Shown: piece by piece, positions 10,525 through 18,451 of the stretch
Layout of the letters: each line of letters begins with the position of its first letter
How positions within the stretch are numbered: the first letter of the stretch is position 1
Assembly (NCBI GenBank): GCA_002329395.1
Contig: DCTQ01000102.1
Coordinates: 16,501-43,822, forward strand
DNA from: Candidatus Avelusimicrobium alvi
GTDB taxonomy: Bacteria; Elusimicrobiota; Elusimicrobia; Elusimicrobiales; Elusimicrobiaceae
Direction: 5' to 3'
Length of the DNA stretch: 27,322 bases
Made by a program: the position numbers and the translations under genes
The notes under the pieces: model-generated
Told to the model about the DNA's origin: nothing
Databases searched by the model: none
What the model saw: only the letters and a program-made list of their open reading frames with translations

Positions 10525-11415
10525 ATGAACAGTTTAGCGTTTACGTTAGGGCTTAATTTACTGCTGGCGGTGGGGATGTTCTCCATTTTCCTGGCCATCT
10601 TCGGCTTGCTTGCGCCGAAAGGCAAAAAAGAGGAAATCGTGGACGTGGCCGTGCGCCGTTTTAAATCCACCTCCAGCTTTGCGCGCTTAAAACCCGAAGA
10701 AAAGATGATGGACCGGCTGGCCGTTTTCTGCCTGCATAACTTCCACCTGGAAAAAAGCCTGGAAGAAATGCATATGCAGCTGGGCAGCCCGGACAATCCG
10801 CAGCCCGTGGATATTTTATATACTAAAATCATTGCGGCCCTGGCCATCCCGGCGGCGATTATGCTGCTGTTCCAGGCCGTCTGGCCGGTGATTTTGGTGC
10901 CCGTGTGCTTTATGGTGCCCGACGTGTTGATTAAAAGCAAAATCCAAAAACGCCAGGCGGAAATTTTGGGCAACTTCTCCACGACGGTGGACCTGGCCGC
11001 GCTGATTATTGAGTCCGGTCTGGACTATTTAACCGCTTTTGAAAGAATCATTAAAATCGCCAAGGAAAAGACGATTTTGGAAGAAGAGCTGGACAAGACG
11101 ATTAACGAAATTAAGCTGGGTTACTCGCGCAGAGAAGCGCTGGAACGCTTTTCGGCGCGCACCGGGGTGCAGGAAGTGCGCTCTTTGGTCGGGCTGATTA
11201 TTCAGTCCGACGAACTCGGTACCAGTCTGGTGGACCTGCTGCGCAACTTCTCGTCCGACTTGCGCTCGCGCCGTTTAAGCCGCGCCGAAAAGCTGGCGGC
11301 CCAGGCGTCCACCAAAATGCTGTTCCCGCTCTTTATGTTCATTTTCCCGACGATTTTTATTTTAATTTTAGCCCCGATGATTATGGGCCTTGTCAGCGGC
11401 GGCATGGGATTCTAG
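10525..11415 (+). CDS. tadC: TadC-like platform protein
   Basis: The 296-residue membrane protein has an N-terminal helix (about residues 6-30) and a cytoplasmic stretch with K-P-E-E-K-M-M-D. Two adjoining helices (about 93-130) precede the T2SSF domain, which includes F-S-T-T-V-D-L-A-A-L-I-I-E-S-G-L-D-Y and I-I-Q-S-D-E-L-G-T-S-L. A C-terminal helix (about 270-292) completes the TadC layout, and the length is normal for the family. It starts 2 bases after the TadB stop, so translation is probably coupled. TadB and TadC together form the inner-membrane base of the pilus. Confidence 0.9.
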   Translation: MNSLAFTLGLNLLLAVGMFSIFLAIFGLLAPKGKKEEIVDVAVRRFKSTSSFARLKPEEKMMDRLAVFCLHNFHLEKSLEEMHMQLGSPDNPQPVDILYTKIIAALAIPAAIMLLFQAVWPVILVPVCFMVPDVLIKSKIQKRQAEILGNFSTTVDLAALIIESGLDYLTAFERIIKIAKEKTILEEELDKTINEIKLGYSRREALERFSARTGVQEVRSLVGLIIQSDELGTSLVDLLRNFSSDLRSRRLSRAEKLAAQASTKMLFPLFMFIFPTIFILILAPMIMGLVSGGMGF

Positions 11416-11426
11416 AGGATAAACGT

Positions 11427-12875
11427 ATGAAAAAACATTTCACATTAGCGTTGGTTTTGGCTCTTGCGGCGGCCTCCGCCCAGGCGGCTACTTTCCGTAA
11501 AGAAGTTCCCGTCCGCCAGCACGGCAAAGAAGAAGGCATGCTGCTGGATTTGAGCAAAATTTCCATGGGAACGTTAAACGACGTGGAAGAAAAAAAACAG
11601 TATCTTTCCACCGTGCAGCTGGAAAAACAGCGCATCCAGAATTATACGTTGCGCATGGTGTACGAAAACGCGTACCTCCTCTATAAACGCGGGGATTACC
11701 AGCGCGCGCAGGAAATGGCCCAAACCATCCTGAGCATTGACCCGAACTTTAAACAGGCCCAGACGCTTGCCAAACAAGCCAGCCACATGGGCACGTACGG
11801 CACGACCTCGGAGGCCGAAGTGATTGAGGCCAAATTCCAGGAAACCATCCGCCTCTACGACAGCGGCCGCCTGGTGGAAGCCAACGATAAATTAAATGAA
11901 ATTTTAACCATCCAGCCCGGCAACTCCAAAGCCCAGGCCTGGAAACGCAAAATTGATTACGACATCGCCAAAGAATATACCCGCCGCGGCGACGAAGCCT
12001 ACGCCCAGAATGATTATCAAAAAGCTTTGGACGCCTGGTATAACGCACTGCTGATGCGCAAGGACGATCCGAAGCTGGTGGCGAAAATTGCGGATACGGA
12101 AAACAAACTGCGCAAACAGCAGGTGGCCGATTCCATGAAGCAGGCGCTGGACTTTTATAACAAAGGCCAGTTTGTGGAATCGTACGCGGTGTTTGAACGC
12201 ATCACGAAAATCCAGCCCGGCGATCCGCGCGTGCAGAAGTATATGTCCCAGCTGAAAAACGAAATTGCGGGCGGTTATTACAATGCGGGCAACAAATCGT
12301 ATAACTCCAACCGTTTTGACCAGGCCATCGCGTACTGGACCAACGCCAAAAAATGGGGCGCGGATTCTACGACGATGGACGGCCTGATTAAGCGCGCGCG
12401 CAACGCCAAAGAAAACCATTTGCGCGTCAAACAGCAGCAGGCCATCCAGGCCGAACAGGCCGCGCAGCGGGCGGAAGAAGCCGCCCAGAAGGCCGAAGAA
12501 CAGGCCAACCAGCAGGCCGAACAATTAGACGAAGAGCCGATTGAAACCGTTACCGTGGACGGCAACGTGCCCGGACTTCCCGGCGGTACGCTGATCCCCG
12601 GTTCCACCGGCACCCCCGGCACGTCCGGCGGCATCGGTTCGTCCGTGGGCGGAGTGGGCGCCAACGAAACGCTGCCTACTTTGGGCGGAACGGTCAACCG
12701 CGTGTCGGCCGAAGCCAGCGCCGCTTCCCGCGCCAAATATATTGAAGGCCTGGACGCTTTCAACCAAGACGATTACGAACGCGCCCGCCAGGCCTGGATT
12801 GTGGCCAAACAGCTTGACCCGGGCAACAGCGACGCCGATTTGGGCCTTCGCAAAGTGGAAGAGTTGATGAGATAG
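11427..12875 (+). CDS. periplasmic TPR-repeat protein in the TadD position
   Basis: The 482-residue protein has a signal peptide (cleavage after A-S-A-Q-A near residue 21) and about six tetratricopeptide repeats. Recognisable units carry R-G-D-Y-Q-R-A, S-G-R-L-V-E-A, Q-N-D-Y-Q-K-A, K-G-Q-F-V-E-S, S-N-R-F-D-Q-A and Q-D-D-Y-E-R-A. Five are consecutive (about residues 70-330). The sixth is at the C-terminus, separated by an Ala/Glu/Gln-rich coiled-coil-like stretch and a Gly/Pro/Thr-rich linker. TadD proteins are TPR outer-membrane assembly factors of Tad systems, usually lipoproteins of about 250 residues. This one is longer and has no lipobox, so the TadD role rests on position and fold. A GAGG ribosome site precedes the ATG. 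Confidence 0.78.
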   Translation: MKKHFTLALVLALAAASAQAATFRKEVPVRQHGKEEGMLLDLSKISMGTLNDVEEKKQYLSTVQLEKQRIQNYTLRMVYENAYLLYKRGDYQRAQEMAQTILSIDPNFKQAQTLAKQASHMGTYGTTSEAEVIEAKFQETIRLYDSGRLVEANDKLNEILTIQPGNSKAQAWKRKIDYDIAKEYTRRGDEAYAQNDYQKALDAWYNALLMRKDDPKLVAKIADTENKLRKQQVADSMKQALDFYNKGQFVESYAVFERITKIQPGDPRVQKYMSQLKNEIAGGYYNAGNKSYNSNRFDQAIAYWTNAKKWGADSTTMDGLIKRARNAKENHLRVKQQQAIQAEQAAQRAEEAAQKAEEQANQQAEQLDEEPIETVTVDGNVPGLPGGTLIPGSTGTPGTSGGIGSSVGGVGANETLPTLGGTVNRVSAEASAASRAKYIEGLDAFNQDDYERARQAWIVAKQLDPGNSDADLGLRKVEELMR

Positions 12876-12888
12876 GGGACCGGAAAAT

Positions 12889-13998
12889 ATGAAACTTACA
12901 TCCAAATGGGTCTTATGGTTCGTGCTGGTAACGGTATACGCGTCCATTATCGGCGGCCTCTTCTATTACAATTTGTTTAAATTCGTTTTTGACAAAAAAC
13001 TCCAAAACGAAATGGTGGAAATGGTGCGTTTCCGCGCGCCGACGTTGGTGCAGTGGCTGGCGTCCCGCCCGAAAGGCGAAGCCACGTTCCGCGAGGCCGA
13101 AATTATGAAAGGCCTTCAGCGCAACGACGACCGCATCAAAAGCCTCGTCTATCTCAATTACGACGGGTCTATCCGCTGGCACGAGAACACCAAGTTTCTG
13201 CGCATGTCGTACTCGGACTATAACAACTCCGTCGGTTTTGACACGAACTCCGTCGTGCAGGCCATCCGCGACGGCCTGCCCCGCGCCATTCTGTTCGGCA
13301 GCGGCGACTATTACGATATGGCCATTCCGCTGTTAGCCAAAGGTAATACCGTAGCCGGCGTGGTGAACGTTACCGTATCGCGCGAGAGCGCCAAAAAGCT
13401 GATTCATTCATCTATGGTACGCTACGCGTTCGGCGCGTTTATTATGATTTTGCTCATCGGCGGGGTGCTGTATTTGTTCCTGTTGCTTAAAATTCTGCGC
13501 CCGTTAAATGCACTGAAAGACAGTGTGGAAGCCGTTTCGCTCAATAACCTGGAGCTTTCCTTCTCCGCGCGCCGGGACGAAATCGGCGACGTGGCGGCGG
13601 CGATTGTTTCGCTGCTGGCCAAAATCCGCGCGGACATCAAGAGCCTGGAAAACGTGGAAATTATGTCCCTGGAAAAGGAACAGCGCTGGTGGAAAACCAT
13701 TTTGGCGGTTACGGTGCCCAAAGGCTCCCGCGCCCTGGTTATTGACGAGAACAACAACATTCTCTATACCAATTTTGAATTAAAAGTGCCGGGCAAAGAG
13801 CGCGTGCACCTGCTGGATATTTTTGACGGCCGTCAGCAGGAAATTATTCAGGTGGTGGGGGAAGCGCTTGAGAACCCGACGAAAGTTTTGCGCGGCACGG
13901 TCATCAATAAAAATGTAAAATGTTTGGTGAAAGCCGTGCAGTTGCCCGATGATGCCGGAAAGAATCGCATCGTGCTGGTGCTGGAACCCGAAAAATAA
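12889..13998 (+). CDS. HAMP-domain sensor-like membrane protein lacking a kinase domain
   Basis: The 369-residue protein has a helix at about residues 6-28, an extracytoplasmic sensor region (about 30-175) and a second helix (about 179-203). A HAMP domain follows, with L-R-P-L-N-A-L-K-D-S-V and R-R-D-E-I-G-D-V-A-A-A. The last about 110 residues look PAS-like (R-A-L-V-I-D-E-N-N-N-I-L-Y-T). The sensor region has Cache-like features (V-Y-L-N-Y-D-G-S-I-R-W and a D-M-A-I-P-L strand). No HisKA, HATPase, GGDEF or methyl-accepting region is present. It resembles the input half of the histidine kinase at 15423, suggesting a co-sensor or regulator of the downstream kinases (inference). It follows the TPR gene by 13 bases in the same run of genes. 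Confidence 0.72.
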   Translation: MKLTSKWVLWFVLVTVYASIIGGLFYYNLFKFVFDKKLQNEMVEMVRFRAPTLVQWLASRPKGEATFREAEIMKGLQRNDDRIKSLVYLNYDGSIRWHENTKFLRMSYSDYNNSVGFDTNSVVQAIRDGLPRAILFGSGDYYDMAIPLLAKGNTVAGVVNVTVSRESAKKLIHSSMVRYAFGAFIMILLIGGVLYLFLLLKILRPLNALKDSVEAVSLNNLELSFSARRDEIGDVAAAIVSLLAKIRADIKSLENVEIMSLEKEQRWWKTILAVTVPKGSRALVIDENNNILYTNFELKVPGKERVHLLDIFDGRQQEIIQVVGEALENPTKVLRGTVINKNVKCLVKAVQLPDDAGKNRIVLVLEPEK

Positions 13999-14021
13999 GG
14001 GAATCTGATTTAGGAGAAACT

Positions 14022-14291
14022 ATGAAAGTAGAAATCAAAAAAATTGGCATTTCAACGGTATTGTTTTCCGTGTTTCCGCTGGCCGTGTTCGTGGTGATGC
14101 TTCTGAGCGCTTTTATGGAAGTGTTCAACCCGGACGCCGTCGTCAACGCAGCCTACGTGATGGGGCTCGTGATGCGCGCCATCCAGAGCACGCTGCTCTT
14201 TTTGGTATCGTCGGTGTTTTTCTTGCTGGCGTATAATTTGCTGTGCGCCGTAGGCATTCGCGGCGTGCGCGTAGAATTGGAAGATAAATAG
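14022..14291 (+). CDS. small two-helix membrane protein, DUF3566-like
   Basis: The 89-residue protein has two membrane helices (about residues 11-32 and 52-76) between short polar ends. The front K-K-I-G-I-S-T-V-L-F and the end L-A-Y-N-L-L-C-A...G-V-R-V-E-L-E resemble the small DUF3566 membrane family, whose function is unknown. The match is from memory of the pattern and is tentative. AGGAGA lies 4-9 bases before the ATG and supports the start. It sits between the HAMP protein and the thioredoxin-like protein, spaced 10-25 bases from each, so it is probably co-transcribed. Confidence 0.6.
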   Translation: MKVEIKKIGISTVLFSVFPLAVFVVMLLSAFMEVFNPDAVVNAAYVMGLVMRAIQSTLLFLVSSVFFLLAYNLLCAVGIRGVRVELEDK

Positions 14292-14304
14292 GAGAGAAGG
14301 GTTG

Positions 14305-15252
14305 ATGAAAAAATTATTAACGTTACTCGTTGTATGTGCCGTAGCGGGCGTTGCTTTCGCCGCTCCGGCTAAAAAGGCGGCCAAAGCCGCCAAGGCCCCG
14401 GCCAAAGCCAAAGCGGAATTCATTATTGTGGAATCCGACGAATACGCCGCCGGCAAAGAAGACGCCCAGCTGACCGCCGGCATCGCCCAGTTTTTGGACG
14501 CCGAACCGTCTGTGACCAATGTGTCTTATAAAGACGCGGCGGCCGACCCGAAGCTGGCGAATCTGGACTACAGCTTTCTGCCGCTTTACCTGATTAAGAA
14601 AACGGACGCTATTCGCACCAAGCTGGAAAAACATCTCCAGTACGGTTACGCGCAGGAAAACGCCGATTTCATCATCCTGCCGCACCAGACCCGCCAGGGC
14701 GTGTACAACGGCAAAACCGCCAAACCGGGCGTGATGGAAATTTTTGTTATGTCCCAGTGCCCTTACGGCGCGATGGCGGAAAATATGGTCATCCAGGCCC
14801 AGAAAGACGGCAAACTGCCGGCTGACAAAGAAATCAAAATCCGCTATATCGTAAGCTACAGCGACAAAGACGGTTTCTCCAGCCTGCACGGTTCCGGCGA
14901 ATGGGAAGAAAACGTCCGCCAGCTGCTGATTGCGAAGTATTACCCGGAAAAATTCTGGAAATACCTGGAAATCCGCAACAAAGATTACCGCTCCAGCCGC
15001 TGGGATAAAGCGATGGAAGAAGCCGGCATCAACAGCAAAAAAATTATGAAGAAATTTGACAAAGAAGGCATTGAACTCTTGAAAGAAGAAGCCAAGTATT
15101 CCCAGGAATACGGCATCAACGCCTCGCCGTCTTTCCTGTGGGAAGGCAAAGTGCAGCTGGACTTTGGTTCCGCTTCGCAGATTCCCGGGTTTGAATTCTT
15201 AAACCCCAACAGCGCCCAGCCCGGAGCCGCGGCTCCCGCCGGCAGCTGCTAA
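14305..15252 (+). CDS. periplasmic thioredoxin-fold protein with a CPYG motif
   Basis: ATG 14305 is chosen over the adjacent TTG 14302; GAGAAGG lies just upstream. The 315-residue product has a signal peptide (cleavage near V-A-F-A-A-P, residue 20), an Ala/Lys-rich linker and a front domain of unclear identity. A thioredoxin-like domain then starts near residue 140 (M-E-I-F-V-M-S-Q-C-P-Y-G). Cys152 is the N-terminal Cys of a C-x-x-C-like motif whose second Cys is Gly. A cis-Pro element (N-A-S-P-S-F-L-W) follows near residue 275. The only other cysteine of the mature chain is the last residue, Cys315. It could act as a one-cysteine thiol isomerase or use Cys315 for resolution. Cysteine-containing secreted proteins are nearby. 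It is the last gene before a strong terminator. Confidence 0.75.
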   Translation: MKKLLTLLVVCAVAGVAFAAPAKKAAKAAKAPAKAKAEFIIVESDEYAAGKEDAQLTAGIAQFLDAEPSVTNVSYKDAAADPKLANLDYSFLPLYLIKKTDAIRTKLEKHLQYGYAQENADFIILPHQTRQGVYNGKTAKPGVMEIFVMSQCPYGAMAENMVIQAQKDGKLPADKEIKIRYIVSYSDKDGFSSLHGSGEWEENVRQLLIAKYYPEKFWKYLEIRNKDYRSSRWDKAMEEAGINSKKIMKKFDKEGIELLKEEAKYSQEYGINASPSFLWEGKVQLDFGSASQIPGFEFLNPNSAQPGAAAPAGSC

Positions 15253-15271
15253 GCAACTGAATTTAAAGCCG

Positions 15272-15306
15272 AAACGGGGGCTGGGACGTATCCCGGCCCC
15301 CGTTTT
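15272..15306 (+). terminator. strong intrinsic terminator
   Basis: A stem of 10 perfect pairs (AAACGGGGGC at 15272-15281 with GCCCCCGTTT at 15296-15305) continues inward by TGGG/CCCG (one T-G wobble). It closes a 6-base loop, with TTTT at 15303-15306. It starts 19 bases after the stop of the thioredoxin-like gene. It should end the Tad core transcript and separate it from the two-component genes. Confidence 0.9.
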
Positions 15307-15316
15307 CCAGAAGTGT

Positions 15317-15401
15317 CCGGGTGATAGGCCGGTTTTACGGCGGATGACCCGGCCGTTTCGGAAGGCCCGGGCGGGAGCGCCGGAAGAAAAACGCTCCGCC
15401 C
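15317..15401 (+). promoter_or_regulatory. structured untranslated leader ahead of the histidine kinase
   Basis: The 170-base gap before the kinase holds the terminator and then this GC-rich stretch. CCGGGT (15317-15322) can pair with ACCCGG (15347-15352), enclosing GCCG/CGGC (15328-15331 and 15338-15341). Alternatively GGCCGG (15327-15332) pairs with CCGGCC (15349-15354), so the two folds exclude each other. A further hairpin pairs GGGC(G)GGAGCG (15369-15379) with CGCTCCGCCC (15392-15401). I see no convincing promoter or Shine-Dalgarno before ATG 15423. Function is unknown. Confidence 0.4.
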
Positions 15402-15422
15402 CGACGACAATCCGTTCCCAAT

Positions 15423-17318
15423 ATGAAAGTAAAAAGACTAAGCGGTTTATTCTCTAAAGCGGTGTTTGTGCTTATCCTGATTTCCATTGTGCCGGTGGTC
15501 ATTATCGGCTACCACGTGATGGGGGTGGACAGCCGCATTTTAAAGAACGAAATTTTGCAAAAACAACAAACGGTGGCCAGCCGGCTGGCTTCCGTCGCGC
15601 GCGCGCATATTAACCGCAAAGCGCAGCTGTTTTCCGTCTTTGTGGATTTGCATACCGATTTGGGCGGCCACGATTTTATCAACGAGCCGGATTTAAACTA
15701 CCTGCGCATGCGCAACCCGTCCATCTTTTACCTGGCGGTGCTGAGCCCGGCGGGCAAACAGCTTTTTTCTTCGGGCAGGGCGGCCCCTTTAGTGAATTAC
15801 AACGATATTCTGCCGGAGATTTTGGAGACCTGCGTCCGGCGCGGGGAAGACTATATCAGCGACGTATACCATATGAAGGACGGTCTGTTCGCTTTAATGG
15901 CGTTTCCGGTCCGCCAGCATTTGGGGGATGCGCAGGTTTCGGGCGTGCTGGTGGCGGAGATGGATTTGAAAGAGATGGGGGAATCTCTGTCGCAGGCGTA
16001 TCCGCTGGATATGAACGCGATTATTGCCACGGACAGCGGGGAAATCGTTTCGTATAACGGCGCTCCGGATGGTCTCTCTCAGGAGGTCCAGCCGGAAATG
16101 GTGGAAAAAGTGCGCGTGATTAACGAGCAGCTGGGAGACCGCCGCAGCGGCGAGGTAACGCTGCCCGGCGGCGAAAAGATTTTGGTGGCGGCGGCCAACC
16201 TGTCCCTGCCCGGCTGGAAAGTGTATGTGGACCAGCCCGCCAATGTGGCGGCGCAGCTGTTTGTGGAGAGCACTTTTAATTCTCTCTGGGACGTGCTGGT
16301 GCTTCTTTTGGCGATGCTGGTGTTTGTGGTGGTGGTGAGCTACTGGGTCATTAAGCCCATTACGCGCCCGCTGGAGCGTTTGCGCACGGCGGCGGTAAAA
16401 CAGCGCGAAAATGACGATTTTGTCGTACAAAAAGAAGACGTGGAAATCCCCAATAACGAAATCGGCGAGCTGGCGGCGGCGTTTGTGGATATGTCCGCTG
16501 CCTTGCACGCGCGCCGGCAGGAGCTGATCCGCACGCAGCAGGAACTGGCCCGCATGAACCAGGCGCTTGAAAAGCGCGTGGAAGAACGCACGCACGAGTT
16601 AAAGGCCGCCACGAGCGAGCTGGTCAAATCCGAGCGGTTGGCCGCCATCGGGCAGATGGCTTCCATCATCAGCCACGAAATCCGCAACCCGCTGGCTGTA
16701 ATCAGCAACGCCACGCGTCTGATTAAAATGCTGGTTACGTCGCCGGACCCGAAGCTGGTCAAACAGTTTGGCATTATTGAGGCGGAAATCAAACAGGCCA
16801 ACAGCATTATCAGCGAGGTGCTGGGGTACGCCCGCACGCGCGAGTTGATTTTAACCACCATTGATTTAAACAGCTACCTGCGCGAAATTTTGCTTTCGTA
16901 TCCGTTTATTCCCGGCATTAAGCTGGAAGACCGACTGGACCCGGAAACCGTACGCATTAAAGTGGATGCGGAGGAAATCAAGCAGGCTATCCGCAACGTG
17001 GTTTCCAACGCGGTGGAAGCCATGCCCGGCGGCGGCAAGCTGACGGTGGGTACGAAAGTGGGGCGCCGCATGGTGTGCATTTTTGTGGCGGACGAAGGCC
17101 CCGGCCTTAGCGAAGAGGTGCGCCGGAAGATGTTTTCGCCGTTCTTTACCACCAAGGCCCGCGGCACGGGCCTGGGGCTTGCGGTGGTGGGCAAAGCCGT
17201 CAGCCGGCATAAAGGCAAGCTGTTTATCAACAGCGCGCCCGGAAAAGGCACCTGTTTTCAGATTTACCTAAAAATATACAGAAAACCCGGAGATACCAAC
17301 TATGGAGAAGCAAGTTAA
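15423..17318 (+). CDS. membrane sensor histidine kinase (Cache-like, HAMP, HisKA, HATPase)
   Basis: The 631-residue protein has a helix at about 12-33, a large extracytoplasmic Cache-like sensor (about 35-285) and a second helix (about 288-311). HAMP (about 311-365) contains I-T-R-P-L-E-R-L and ends N-E-I-G-E-L-A-A-A-F. A coiled coil leads to HisKA with phosphoacceptor His418 in I-S-H-E-I-R-N-P-L. The ATPase domain has N-V-V-S-N-A-V-E-A-M, D-E-G-P-G-L and G-T-G-L-G-L-A-V-V, so all catalytic boxes are present. Its C-terminus overlaps the next gene by 17 bases, which indicates tight coupling with the receiver-kinase hybrid. It is the probable membrane input of the local signalling pathway; the ligand is unknown. 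Confidence 0.92.
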   Translation: MKVKRLSGLFSKAVFVLILISIVPVVIIGYHVMGVDSRILKNEILQKQQTVASRLASVARAHINRKAQLFSVFVDLHTDLGGHDFINEPDLNYLRMRNPSIFYLAVLSPAGKQLFSSGRAAPLVNYNDILPEILETCVRRGEDYISDVYHMKDGLFALMAFPVRQHLGDAQVSGVLVAEMDLKEMGESLSQAYPLDMNAIIATDSGEIVSYNGAPDGLSQEVQPEMVEKVRVINEQLGDRRSGEVTLPGGEKILVAAANLSLPGWKVYVDQPANVAAQLFVESTFNSLWDVLVLLLAMLVFVVVVSYWVIKPITRPLERLRTAAVKQRENDDFVVQKEDVEIPNNEIGELAAAFVDMSAALHARRQELIRTQQELARMNQALEKRVEERTHELKAATSELVKSERLAAIGQMASIISHEIRNPLAVISNATRLIKMLVTSPDPKLVKQFGIIEAEIKQANSIISEVLGYARTRELILTTIDLNSYLREILLSYPFIPGIKLEDRLDPETVRIKVDAEEIKQAIRNVVSNAVEAMPGGGKLTVGTKVGRRMVCIFVADEGPGLSEEVRRKMFSPFFTTKARGTGLGLAVVGKAVSRHKGKLFINSAPGKGTCFQIYLKIYRKPGDTNYGEAS

Positions 17319-18423
17319 AATTTTAGTCGTAGATGATGACAACAACCTGCGCGAAACGCTGGTGGATTTGCTTGAAATTGAAGGTTATAAAGTCTATCAG
17401 GCGGGGAATGCCGCCGAATGTCTGGAAATTTGCGCGAGCGAATTTTTCAACGTCATTTTGATGGATTATAACTTGCCGGGCGAAACCGGGCTGGACTTAA
17501 TCCGCAAGAACCGCTCGTTTAACCAGGATACGCAGATTATTATGATTACGGCGTACGCTTCGTTAAACGCCATTATGGAAGCTATGCAGGAATCCGTGTA
17601 CGACTTCTTGATTAAGCCCGTGGATTTTGACTATTTAAAACGCACCATCAACCGCGCGCTGGACAAGTATTTCCTGGAACAGAGCAACAAGGAACTGCTC
17701 GCGCAGTTAAAGACGCGCAACGAGGATTTGGACCGGCTGAACAATATGAAATCCAAATTCTTTTCCATCGTATCGCACGACTTGTCCAACTCTCTGATGA
17801 CGCTTAAAATGAGCTTTGATATGCTCAAAAAGAAAATGACTCCCGACGAGGACCAGAAGAAAAAAATGATGTTTATGGACGAGTCGGTCAGCCAAATTGA
17901 GCATTTGATTAAGGACCTGGTGGACTGGGCCGCCATTGAAAAGGGCAAGCTCCGCATTGAAAAAGCCCGCTTTGAGCTGACGGAAAGCTTAAAGAAAACG
18001 GCCGAAATTTTCCGGGCCAAAGGCGCCAAGCGCAACATCCGCGTAACGTTTGAAAGCTGCGGCGCGGTGCCGGTGTTTGCCGATGAAAAACGCATTCGGC
18101 AGGTTATTTCCAACATTTTGGAAAACGCCGTGCGCCATACGCCCGACAACGGCACGATTGAAATTGTCGTTAGCAAAATAGATGAAAAAAATGCTAAAGT
18201 GTCCGTAACGGACTCGGGGGACGGTATTGACCCCGAACAGGCGCCCAACCTGTTCACCAGTTTTACCCAAGTGGGCGACAAGAGCCGCGTGGGACGGCTG
18301 GGGCTGGGGCTTTCCATCGCCAAGGATATTATTGCCAACCACGGCGGCCGGATTTGGGCGCACAGCGAAGGATTGGGTAAAGGGGCGTCGTTTAACTTCA
18401 CGCTGCCCGTCGCAAATTCTTAG
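17302..18423 (+). CDS. soluble receiver-histidine kinase hybrid
   Basis: The 373-residue cytoplasmic protein has an N-terminal receiver domain (residues 1-120) with the acidic patch D-D-D-N, phosphoacceptor Asp55 in L-M-D-Y-N-L-P-G and Lys105 in L-I-K-P-V-D. A coiled linker follows. HisKA has His159 in V-S-H-D-L-S-N-S-L, and the ATPase domain carries N-I-L-E-N-A-V-R-H-T-P-D-N-G, D-S-G-D-G-I and G-L-G-L-G-L-S-I-A-K. No membrane segment is present. The receiver-first order suggests it takes phosphate from the preceding kinase and passes it on to the response regulator that follows. GGAG lies upstream of the ATG inside the previous gene, and the two genes overlap by 17 bases. Confidence 0.92.
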   Translation: MEKQVKILVVDDDNNLRETLVDLLEIEGYKVYQAGNAAECLEICASEFFNVILMDYNLPGETGLDLIRKNRSFNQDTQIIMITAYASLNAIMEAMQESVYDFLIKPVDFDYLKRTINRALDKYFLEQSNKELLAQLKTRNEDLDRLNNMKSKFFSIVSHDLSNSLMTLKMSFDMLKKKMTPDEDQKKKMMFMDESVSQIEHLIKDLVDWAAIEKGKLRIEKARFELTESLKKTAEIFRAKGAKRNIRVTFESCGAVPVFADEKRIRQVISNILENAVRHTPDNGTIEIVVSKIDEKNAKVSVTDSGDGIDPEQAPNLFTSFTQVGDKSRVGRLGLGLSIAKDIIANHGGRIWAHSEGLGKGASFNFTLPVANS

Positions 18424-18451
18424 AATTTAACAACGTTAGGGGAGTATGCCA

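Noticed and set aside
15894..16595. Reverse-strand open frame (233 codons) opposite the histidine kinase
   Set aside because: The product is His/Arg/Gln-rich and lies entirely inside a kinase with intact sensor, HAMP and catalytic motifs.
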